Below the pieces are notes generated by a model. The model searched no databases. It was not told where the DNA came from and saw only the letters and a list, made by a program, of their open reading frames with translations. From Methanoregula sp. (lineage in GTDB: Archaea; Halobacteriota; Methanomicrobia; Methanomicrobiales; Methanospirillaceae): DNA of 5,240 bases. Position numbers and translations under genes: made by a program. The stretch lies in assembly GCA_003154335.1 (NCBI GenBank), contig PMDE01000132.1, positions 1 to 5,240 on the forward strand, in the 5' to 3' direction. Shown one piece after another: positions 1 through 4,842 of the stretch (position 1 is the stretch's first letter; every line of letters begins with the position of its first letter).

Positions 1-190
1 CCAGGTCAACGTCTTCTTTCTTGATGGTCTTTCTTCCGGCATGCTCAGCGAGCTTGTTTGCTTCCTTGGTCAGCTGTGCAATGTACTTTTCTGCCTTGAC
101 AACAAGGGCTTCTGCTGCATCGCTGCCGACTCTTTCGGCGCCATTCTTCTTCGCAATCCTTACAACTGCGGCGATTGGTAAATCTGCCAT
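1..190 (-). CDS. Archaeal HMf-type histone (3' end outside window)
   Basis: DNA-packaging protein that forms dimers and larger stacks wrapping DNA. Reading the minus strand from the ATG at 190 gives 63 codons of a single histone fold, starting MADLPIAAVVRIAKKNGAERV and reaching HAGRKTIKKEDVDL at the window edge. From memory of HMfB, the DNA-contacting residues align one position later here: R11, R20 and the R53-K54-T55 loop. HMfB is 69 residues and ends a few residues after its equivalent of EDVDL, so probably only about 4-9 residues are missing. The start is supported by a GAGG ribosome-binding motif (201-204) 10 nt upstream and a strong TATA box at 223-234. The usual 'APxGR' is 'AAVVR' here, a mild departure. 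It lies downstream of mtxX on the same strand but has its own promoter, so it is probably a separate transcript. Family assignment is very secure. Confidence 0.96.
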   Translation of the reverse strand, partial: MADLPIAAVVRIAKKNGAERVGSDAAEALVVKAEKYIAQLTKEANKLAEHAGRKTIKKEDVDL

Positions 191-196
191 TTTTTT

Positions 197-240
197 CTTA
201 CCTCAAAAAGAAAGTCAATTGGTATATATAAATACTTTTT
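197..240 (-). promoter_or_regulatory. Histone promoter and ribosome-binding site
   Basis: On the minus strand a TATA box, TATTTATATATA (234 to 223), is preceded by the purine-rich AAAAAG (240 to 235), a plausible BRE. Archaeal initiation about 26 nt downstream of the box centre puts the transcript start near 203. That leaves a leader of about 13 nt, with the SD-like GAGGTAA (204 to 198) at or near its 5' end. The strong box fits a highly expressed chromatin protein. The box is seen directly; the exact start is inferred. Confidence 0.65.
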
Positions 241-338
241 GGGAAAACACCTCAATTCATCCAGTATTACGATATTGGAACGCATCCCGTCAAGAAAGCG
301 GAAATCGAAGCGCAAAATGTCGCAGAATAATTTTTAAT

Positions 339-368
339 CCTGTTAAATCGTGATTTATCTAAAACAGG
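339..368. repeat. Nested inverted repeat in mtxX-histone spacer
   Basis: CCTGTT (339-344) and AACAGG (363-368) are perfect inverted arms. Inside them AAATC (345-349) and GATTT (352-356) form a second, nearly contiguous palindrome. The element starts about 20 bp past the mtxX stop and lies about 105 bp upstream of the histone TATA box. In mtxX transcripts the outer arms could fold into a 6-bp stem with an AU-rich downstream stretch, a weak terminator candidate. The inner palindrome has only a 2-nt gap, which is more like a protein-binding site on DNA. It could also be chance in AT-rich sequence. Confidence 0.3.
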
Positions 369-388
369 CCAATATTAAGGATTTAAAA

Positions 389-1153
389 TTATTCCAACAA
401 AGCAGCGGCGAGTAATAGCGCATTCGCATAATTTGGTGAGGCGCGCGAAGTATCCACGAAAATTCTGCTGATATTTACTACGGGCGCGCCATGTCCCTGG
501 CCGGCTCCCAGAAAGGTGAGTGTCCGGAACACCAGGTTGCCGGATATCCCGTCTGGCGCAATAATCAGTCCACAGCTCTTTACGGCATCCTCAATCAGAA
601 TTTCACAATGTTCTGCATTTCCAAGACTGGCGATAAGCTCAGCTTCAGCTATGCTTGCATCGACCTGGGGATGCCTGCCGATATCTCCTAATCTTCCCCC
701 GGAAAGAACACCGACTTTTTCTGAGAGGCCGAATTTTTGGGCAATCAGGCGCCCTTTTTTTATCAGTTCAAGTTTTTCCGGCCCGGTCCATCCTTCATCT
801 ACGCCCACGGGTGCAAAAAAGAATTTTTTCCCATATGCCGTCTCGAGCAGGGCAATGCGCTCAAGATGATCGACTCCCTCTGCATCTTTTAATGCCCTCA
901 GGGTAGTATTGGCATGAAGAGTGCCCCGGACTGCAGCATCGATCCTGCCAGCCATGAGATCATCGATGATACCCTGTTCAGGGTTCTCATGTTCAGCTAT
1001 CTCTACTGATTTTCCGATACTCTTTTTTTCAACAATCCCCGGTTTGCAGTAACAGATCGTGACAAAATTCCCGCTCACGCTGTTAGCGCTGTCAATGACT
1101 TTCCGGGCATCTTCTGCAATCCCGATACCGATCCTTTTCACCGTGCCAGGCAT
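389..1153 (-). CDS. mtxX: MtxX / methanogenesis marker protein 4 (phosphotransacetylase-like)
   Basis: 254-residue soluble protein recognised as the methanogen-restricted MtxX/marker 4 family. It has been annotated as a putative methyltransferase because of gene proximity in some methanogens; its true reaction is unknown. The fold appears related to phosphotransacetylase/phosphotransbutyrylase. A PTB-like DGISGN segment lies at 201-206, and near the C-terminus D234-T-S-R237 resembles the conserved NDLSRG of phosphotransacetylases. An N-terminal GIGIAED (9-15), a central VGVLSGGRLGDIGRHP and APDGISGN give a Rossmann-like pattern, with no membrane segment or signal peptide. It is shorter than a full Pta (about 330 residues). 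The ATG at 1153 is chosen because GAGG sits 7 nt upstream; it overlaps the marker 2 gene by 16 nt. A GTG at 1141, forming a GTGA overlap with the upstream stop, is the alternative. Family call is strong; function is open. Confidence 0.9.
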   Translation of the reverse strand: MPGTVKRIGIGIAEDARKVIDSANSVSGNFVTICYCKPGIVEKKSIGKSVEIAEHENPEQGIIDDLMAGRIDAAVRGTLHANTTLRALKDAEGVDHLERIALLETAYGKKFFFAPVGVDEGWTGPEKLELIKKGRLIAQKFGLSEKVGVLSGGRLGDIGRHPQVDASIAEAELIASLGNAEHCEILIEDAVKSCGLIIAPDGISGNLVFRTLTFLGAGQGHGAPVVNISRIFVDTSRASPNYANALLLAAALLE

Positions 1154-2151
1154 GCAACGTCCTCGTCGGAAAGATGCATAATCCCATCGTCAATGAAATC
1201 AAAGACCTGCGTCTCCTGCCCATTATAGGTAATAACCAGCTCACGTGAGCTGTTGACCGTCCCAATCTCCCCTGCCGTTATTCCTACGCTCGCAAAAAGA
1301 CTGATGAGCTCCTTCACCTGTTCTTTGCCTGCTGTGAGGATGAAACCCATTCCCGGGTACATCCGGACCCATTGTTCGAATGTCATGGTGTTTGCAGCAA
1401 GGTCAGGTTTCGGGATTAACCCAAGATCTATTCTTGCTCCTTTTCCGCTGACTTCCAGAAGCATTCCCAGTGTCCCGATGAGGCCGGGGTTGCTGATATC
1501 CTTCCCTGCCGTTACCAGGTGGCGTTTGCCAATCTCTTCCATTATGGCTATCTGCTTCCTGACGTCGGCTGCTGATTTCATGGTGACTGAATCCCAGTTA
1601 AGCGCACAGGACGGATGGACACGACCTGAGAGATCTATGGCAGCAACGACACTGTCTCCCGACCGTGCCGTATGGCTGTAAATAATTGCATCCATCTTCG
1701 CAGAACCGATGATAGCGACGTCAATAACGCTGTACGGTGCATCAGGGTGAAGGTGTCCCCCGACAATGGGAACCCCGAATTGTGCAGATGCGTCATGCAT
1801 CCCTTTGACCACGAGCTCCTGGATGGTTGTCTTGGCTATGGAAAATATATCGACCATCGCGATCGGATGGCCCCCCATGGCAGCGATGTCATGGATATTC
1901 ACGAGCACTGAACAGTACCCCGCCCAGTACGGGTCAGCCTCCATGAGCCTGCTCCAGACCCCGTCTGCTGCAAGGAGAAGAGCCTCATCATTGTGCTCGA
2001 TCACCGCTGCATCCTCGCCAAAAGAGGCAACAACATGGGGTGCGTCTATTTTTAAAGCCCTGACCATTTCGCCAATGGAATGTTTTCTCCTGACCCCCTC
2101 GTATTCCCTGACTACTTTTGCAATTATCTCAGTGGAGCAGCTGTGGACCAC
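1138..2151 (-). CDS. Methanogenesis marker protein 2 (AIR synthase/PurM-like)
   Basis: 337-residue member of the PurM/HypE/SelD/ThiL superfamily, of the type found in methanogens and called methanogenesis marker 2. Superfamily members use ATP to activate an oxygen or carboxyl group as a phosphate intermediate; the substrate here is unknown. Visible motifs in order are G45EDAAV50 (the acidic Mg-ATP motif), ADG 62-64, N85IHDIAAMGG94 (typical of the N-terminal dimerisation/ATP domain), P128IVGGHLHPD137, and G216KDISNPGLIGTL228 opening the C-terminal AIR-synthase domain. The GTG start at 2151 has AGGTGA a few nt upstream, a good archaeal ribosome-binding site, and gives a full-length N-terminus; the next Met (residue 29) would remove the N-terminal helix. 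It is the promoter-proximal gene of an overlapping pair with mtxX, so the two are probably co-translated. It diverges from rfcL. Confidence 0.92.
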   Translation of the reverse strand: MVHSCSTEIIAKVVREYEGVRRKHSIGEMVRALKIDAPHVVASFGEDAAVIEHNDEALLLAADGVWSRLMEADPYWAGYCSVLVNIHDIAAMGGHPIAMVDIFSIAKTTIQELVVKGMHDASAQFGVPIVGGHLHPDAPYSVIDVAIIGSAKMDAIIYSHTARSGDSVVAAIDLSGRVHPSCALNWDSVTMKSAADVRKQIAIMEEIGKRHLVTAGKDISNPGLIGTLGMLLEVSGKGARIDLGLIPKPDLAANTMTFEQWVRMYPGMGFILTAGKEQVKELISLFASVGITAGEIGTVNSSRELVITYNGQETQVFDFIDDGIMHLSDEDVACLAR

Positions 2152-2228
2152 GGTATCACCTGAAGAATGGATAACTGATGAACTGATGTATCCTAGTTTC
2201 GTTTCATCAGAGATAATTTATTTGATAT
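2152..2228 (-). promoter_or_regulatory. Candidate promoter and RBS of marker 2-mtxX operon
   Basis: Reading the minus strand upstream of the GTG at 2151, AGGTGA (about 2162 to 2157) is a clear Shine-Dalgarno match. Further upstream the AT-rich TATATCAAATAAATTA (2228 to 2213) could serve as the TATA element. That predicts a transcript start near 2190 and a leader of about 40 nt. The leader would cross the AACTGATG repeats described separately. The same AT block also serves rfcL on the other strand, so the two promoters face each other. Confidence 0.45.
2173..2210. repeat. Tandem 8-bp repeat with inverted copy in divergent promoter
   Basis: AACTGATG occurs twice in perfect tandem (2173-2180 and 2181-2188). 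CTGATGAA at 2175-2182 is also repeated inverted as TTCATCAG at 2203-2210. The cluster lies between the shared AT-rich promoter block and the marker 2 ribosome-binding site, within the 94-bp rfcL/marker 2 spacer. The arrangement suits a regulator-binding site, or a leader hairpin in the marker 2 transcript with a 6-bp CTGATG/CATCAG stem. The repeats are seen directly; the role is inferred. Confidence 0.4.
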
Positions 2229-2245
2229 ACAGCCAACTTGTTGGT
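2214..2245 (+). promoter_or_regulatory. Candidate leaderless promoter of rfcL
   Basis: TTTATTT (2217-2223) lies about 26 bp upstream of the rfcL ATG at 2246, the usual distance from an archaeal TATA centre to the transcript start. No Shine-Dalgarno match is seen just upstream of the ATG; the sequence there is a weak TTGGT. Both facts fit a leaderless or near-leaderless mRNA. GATATAC (2224-2230) is a less well placed alternative box. Confidence 0.45.
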
Positions 2246-3619
2246 ATGGACTGGGCAGAGAAATATCGTCCCTCACACCTCCAGGACATCGTCGGTAACG
2301 CGACAGCTGTACGCCAGATCGCTGCGTGGGCGATGAGCTGGACGAATAAATCCAAGCCATTACTCATCTATGGAAAGCCCGGTATCGGCAAGACTTCCAG
2401 TGCGCACGCGCTTGCCAGTGATATGAAATGGGATCTCATTGAGCTCAATGCCAGTGACCAGAGGACTGCTGCAGTCATCGAAAAGATCGCCGGAGCCGGG
2501 AGTATAACGACAAGCCTGACGGGATCATCGAGGAAACTGATCGTCCTAGATGAAGTAGACAACCTCCAGGGCACTTCCGACAGGGGAGGGGCAAAAGCGA
2601 TTATTGATTGCATAAAGAAGGCGCAGCAGCCAATGCTCCTTATTGCAAATGATCTCTACGGTCTTTCACCGGAGATCAGGTATCGCTGTGAACCAGTTCA
2701 GTTTAAGGCAATACCCGCCCGATCCATCGGGCCGCGACTCAGATATCTCTGTGCTGCAGAAAGTATCTCGTGCAGTGACGCCGCCGTACGCTCCATCGCG
2801 GAGAGTGCTGAAGGAGATATCCGGTCAGCAGTGAACATGCTCTACGCTGCCGCGATCGGGAGGGATAAGCTGGAAGATTTGCAGATACATACTTCTCAGA
2901 AAGATGAACGCGTGTCGATATTTTCGCTGATTACTGCCCTTTTCCACAATACCCCCGATGATCAGCTGATGAGACTCTCGTATGAAGTCGACGATACACC
3001 TGAAACGATAGAACAATGGGTGGAAGGAAATGTGCACCTGCTCCCCACTTCTGCAGCAGTTGCAGAAGGATACCGGCGCCTTTCACGCGCAGACGAGTAT
3101 CTTGGTTACACGTACCGGAGACAATACCATACTCTCTGGAGGTACGCAACCGCAGTTATGCTCCTGGGAGTTGCTGATGCGGCAGGAGGGGCAGGTATTC
3201 ACACGCGGATTATGGCCCCGGAACGGTGGCAGAAAATGTCGATGGCAAAGAAACAGAAATCGATCAGGAATATTACCCTGAATAAAATTGCCGGAATTAT
3301 GCATATCCCCCAGAGTACCCTGCGTGAGAATTACCTGGATATCCTGTCCCTGATTATTGAAAACGATCCTGCTACGTATGTCCGTGAAATGATGTTCGAT
3401 GCTGAACAGCTCAATTTTTTCCTGAACGATAAAGTGCGCTCAGCAGAGATTGTCAAATCCCTGGCCCAGGAGGAAAAATCCGCCGGTAAAGCGCAGGATA
3501 AAAAACCCAGAAAAGAAAAGATCCAGAAACCCGTGCAAAGGGAACTTGAAGAGCAAGGTGATGTCCCCGAACCTGCCATAAAAAAAGGCCCACCACCTTC
3601 CCAGTCAACGCTGTTTTAA
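2246..3619 (+). CDS. rfcL: Replication factor C large subunit (clamp loader)
   Basis: 457-residue AAA+ ATPase that, with small RFC subunits, loads the PCNA sliding clamp onto primed DNA. The N-terminus MDWAEKYRP is diagnostic: RFC box II with the WxEKYRP motif. Further motifs are Walker A G43KPGIGKT50, the LNASD segment (67-71), Walker B L98IVLDEVD105, sensor 1 around N135, and sensor 2 G190DIR193. A helical collar region follows to about residue 400, then a Lys/Glu-rich disordered tail (about 405-450). The last five residues are QSTLF, a minimal PCNA-interacting (PIP) motif. The length is usual for archaeal RfcL. The frame stays open upstream to 1766, but that stretch is antisense to marker 2 and family members begin at the M of MDWAEKYRP. 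The stop overlaps that of the UPF0146 gene. Assignment is very secure. Confidence 0.97.
   Translation: MDWAEKYRPSHLQDIVGNATAVRQIAAWAMSWTNKSKPLLIYGKPGIGKTSSAHALASDMKWDLIELNASDQRTAAVIEKIAGAGSITTSLTGSSRKLIVLDEVDNLQGTSDRGGAKAIIDCIKKAQQPMLLIANDLYGLSPEIRYRCEPVQFKAIPARSIGPRLRYLCAAESISCSDAAVRSIAESAEGDIRSAVNMLYAAAIGRDKLEDLQIHTSQKDERVSIFSLITALFHNTPDDQLMRLSYEVDDTPETIEQWVEGNVHLLPTSAAVAEGYRRLSRADEYLGYTYRRQYHTLWRYATAVMLLGVADAAGGAGIHTRIMAPERWQKMSMAKKQKSIRNITLNKIAGIMHIPQSTLRENYLDILSLIIENDPATYVREMMFDAEQLNFFLNDKVRSAEIVKSLAQEEKSAGKAQDKKPRKEKIQKPVQRELEEQGDVPEPAIKKGPPPSQSTLF
3616..3619. other. TTAA shared by two convergent stop codons
   Basis: Plus-strand rfcL ends in TAA at 3617-3619, and the minus-strand UPF0146 gene ends in TAA read from 3618 to 3616. 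The palindromic TTAA therefore holds both stops and the genes overlap tail to tail by 4 nt. There is no intergenic space for a dedicated terminator, so each transcript must end inside, or run antisense into, the other gene. Confidence 0.9.
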
Positions 3620-4023
3620 TGCACTTGGCCCTTATAATAGCGGTGGAGAAGGACACCGCATTCAATTTTTTCGCCTCCATTCCCGTAGAGTTCAAAACCA
3701 AGGTGATAGACTAAAAGATCACAGTTTATTCTTCCTGCAAGCGAAATAAGGGGTGGGATCATCTCTGGCGCGGGACGGATCGCATATATGACCTCTGCTC
3801 CTTCATACAACCTGATATCGGGAGTGAATATATCATCGACCGTAAAGGTGAGCCAGTCAGGAACCGGTATATTTCTGATATCGGTCGACCGGACAGAGGT
3901 CCCGGCATCATGGAGTATGCGAGCTGCTTCGGTATTATTCCCGATTCCTGCCTCGACGACGCTGGTGTAGTGTTTTGCAATATATTCCCCGATACAATTC
4001 TCAATGTGTTTATAGGAGCCCAT
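3616..4023 (-). CDS. UPF0146 family protein (Rossmann-like, function unknown)
   Basis: 135-residue protein matching the archaeal UPF0146 family, about the usual length. It looks like a minimal Rossmann domain related to SAM-dependent methyltransferases. V23EAGIGNN30 sits where a methyltransferase glycine loop would be, T47DI49 is an acidic strand end, D63DIFTP68 follows, and Y80AIRPAPE87 is a well conserved family signature. No catalytic motif for a particular substrate is visible, so methyltransferase activity is only a possibility. The ATG at 4023 fits the family start. No Shine-Dalgarno match precedes it, and a TATA-like AAAAATATGG on the minus strand, inside amzA, could give a very short leader. 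It converges with rfcL (4-nt overlap) and diverges from amzA (17-bp gap). Confidence 0.88.
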   Translation of the reverse strand: MGSYKHIENCIGEYIAKHYTSVVEAGIGNNTEAARILHDAGTSVRSTDIRNIPVPDWLTFTVDDIFTPDIRLYEGAEVIYAIRPAPEMIPPLISLAGRINCDLLVYHLGFELYGNGGEKIECGVLLHRYYKGQVH

Positions 4024-4060
4024 TTAAACAGAATATAGCGATGCATATCCATATTTTTTG
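4008..4060. promoter_or_regulatory. Back-to-back promoters of UPF0146 gene and amzA
   Basis: The two start codons are separated by only 17 bp (4024-4040). For amzA, GTTTATAG (4008-4015) is centred about 26 bp before 4038, predicting a start within a few nt of the ATG at 4041. For the UPF0146 gene, AAAAATATGG read on the minus strand (about 4059 to 4050) predicts a start near 4029, about 6 nt before its ATG. Each TATA-like element lies inside the other gene's coding region. Neither gene has a ribosome-binding site, which fits leaderless mRNAs. Promoter identity is inferred from position only. Confidence 0.4.
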
Positions 4061-4580
4061 GGATACATTATCCCCCTTCGGTCTCCAGGCACCGGTGAAG
4101 CGGAACATTTCTGCCATTATTGGTATGCCGGTCACTGTGTCAGATAATCCCGTGCGGATAATGGGGTATGTGGACGGGCGTAAGCAGATCGATGCCCAGG
4201 TACTGCTGGATAGTATTCATGCCTTCAAGCGATTCAATGATGTTGAAGAACCCCTTCTCCTTGTTGTCCGGCAGGACCTTTTTAAGAACGGCAACAGTTT
4301 TGTGTTCGGGCTTGCACGGGAATCCATCGGTGCAGCAGTTGTTTCTACGGCCCGGCTCAGCAATGAATATTACGACAGGCCGGGAGATGATGATGATCTC
4401 ATTGACCGGATAACAAAAGAAGGTGCACACGAGATCCTGCATCTCCTGGGCCTCGGGCACTGTACCAACCCGGAGTGTGTCATGTTCAAGCCGGATACCC
4501 TTGATGAACTGGATCGGAAGAAAAAAATGCTCTGCCCGGCATGTCATGATCAGGTGCCAGAAAATCCTTCATTGGAATGA
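4041..4580 (+). CDS. amzA: Archaemetzincin zinc metalloprotease
   Basis: 179-residue predicted zinc-dependent peptidase of the archaemetzincin family (M54). The signature is complete: H130EILHLLGLGH140 gives three zinc-binding histidines (130, 134, 140) and the general base E131. It is followed by C141, C146, C165 and C168, the four-cysteine second zinc site typical of this family. M148 supplies the metzincin Met-turn. The N-terminus MHIHIFWDTLSPFGLQAPV resembles Methanomicrobia members. There is no signal peptide, so it is probably cytoplasmic; the natural substrate is unknown. The ATG at 4041 is chosen because the 22-codon upstream extension in frame (from 3975) runs antisense through the UPF0146 start and does not look like the family. 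There is no Shine-Dalgarno match, but a TATA-like box 26-30 bp upstream suggests a leaderless mRNA. An Asp run (116-119) precedes the catalytic helix. Confidence 0.95.
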   Translation: MHIHIFWDTLSPFGLQAPVKRNISAIIGMPVTVSDNPVRIMGYVDGRKQIDAQVLLDSIHAFKRFNDVEEPLLLVVRQDLFKNGNSFVFGLARESIGAAVVSTARLSNEYYDRPGDDDDLIDRITKEGAHEILHLLGLGHCTNPECVMFKPDTLDELDRKKKMLCPACHDQVPENPSLE

Positions 4581-4593
4581 AAGAGTGTAATTT

Positions 4594-4623
4594 CCGGCGA
4601 GCCGGCCCTCAAAAGAGATTTTC
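4594..4623 (+). terminator. Weak terminator candidate after amzA
   Basis: CCGGCGAGCCGG (4594-4605) can form a 4-bp CCGG stem around a CGAG tetraloop, starting 14 nt after the amzA stop. A short T run, TTTT (4619-4622), follows about 14 nt later. Archaeal termination relies mainly on oligo-T tracts and this one is short, so the call is tentative. A second small hairpin (TTCAT/ATGAA, 4568-4581) spans the amzA stop codon itself. Confidence 0.25.
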
Positions 4624-4651
4624 TGCCCTTTGATGAATAAAGGTGACGTGC

Positions 4652-4703
4652 TGTTTCAACCCCCGATTTTTCCATAAATTTTCTCAACTGGCTTGTTTCA
4701 ACC
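4652..4703. repeat. 10-bp direct repeat TGTTTCAACC, two copies
   Basis: TGTTTCAACC is found at 4652-4661 and again at 4694-4703, 42 bp start to start. Flanking bases do not match, so this is not part of a longer repeat. On the minus strand it reads GGTTGAAACA, which recalls the end of many CRISPR repeats, but the remaining repeat sequence is absent. Two same-orientation sites four helical turns apart could be an operator pair upstream of the deacetylase-like gene; chance cannot be excluded. Confidence 0.35.
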
Positions 4704-4775
4704 GGGACATGAGATCCGGAATTCACGAGCCTCTGGAGTTTACGGAAAAAAAAGACAAAAGGATGAATTTTTGAC

Positions 4776-4842
4776 ATAAATTAAATAGTTCCCGGCCTGT
4801 AATACTCCTTATCCTGGTAAATACAAGGACTGGAAGACTGGT
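4776..4842 (+). promoter_or_regulatory. Candidate promoter of deacetylase-like gene
   Basis: The AT-rich ATAAATTAAATAG (4776-4788) is the best TATA-like block in the spacer. It predicts a transcript start near 4810 and a leader of about 33 nt before the ATG at 4843. GGAAG (4832-4836), about 6 nt before the ATG, and AAGGA (4825-4829) are only weak ribosome-binding matches. Confidence 0.4.

Larger units (their letters stand above)
4581..4842. other. Intergenic region without a supported gene
   Basis: This 262-bp spacer lies between two same-strand genes. It holds a GC hairpin just after amzA, the 10-bp TGTTTCAACC repeated at 4652 and 4694, an A8 run near 4744, and an AT-rich promoter-like block before the deacetylase gene. 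A minus-strand reading frame of 75 codons (4777 to 4550) crosses it. That frame has no ribosome-binding site or recognisable family, and its only nearby TATA-like block directly abuts its start codon, too close to serve it. I saw no tRNA, no C/D-box pattern and no CRISPR unit. Confidence 0.55.

Noticed and set aside
21..353. Plus-strand open frame of 110 codons at the left end.
   Set aside because: It is antisense to the clearly recognisable histone gene and its promoter; the product has no recognisable family or ribosome-binding site.
1253..1911. Several plus-strand open frames opposite marker 2.
   Set aside because: The minus-strand reading has complete PurM-family motifs; the opposite frames give low-complexity, unrecognisable products.
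2171..2212. Possible C/D-box guide RNA, from TGATGA- and CTGA-like words in the rfcL/marker 2 spacer.
   Set aside because: The words directly overlap each other, the box C purine is missing and no guide-length spacing exists between C and D boxes on either strand.
1766..2245. A 160-residue N-terminal extension of RfcL in the same open frame.
   Set aside because: It runs antisense through marker 2, while RfcL proteins begin at MxWxEKYRP, which here is the Met at 2246 with a well placed TATA box.
3975..4040. A 22-residue upstream extension of archaemetzincin.
   Set aside because: It is antisense to the UPF0146 start, unlike the family N-terminus, and upstream of the predicted transcript start.
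4652..4703. Possible degenerate CRISPR repeats, because GGTTGAAACA on the minus strand resembles the end of many CRISPR repeats.
   Set aside because: Only 10 bp match between the two copies, there is no third copy, and no full-length repeat or cas gene is present.
4550..4777. Minus-strand 75-codon frame overlapping the amzA 3' end.
   Set aside because: No ribosome-binding site, no recognisable family, and the only TATA-like block directly abuts the start codon, so it is too close to serve it.
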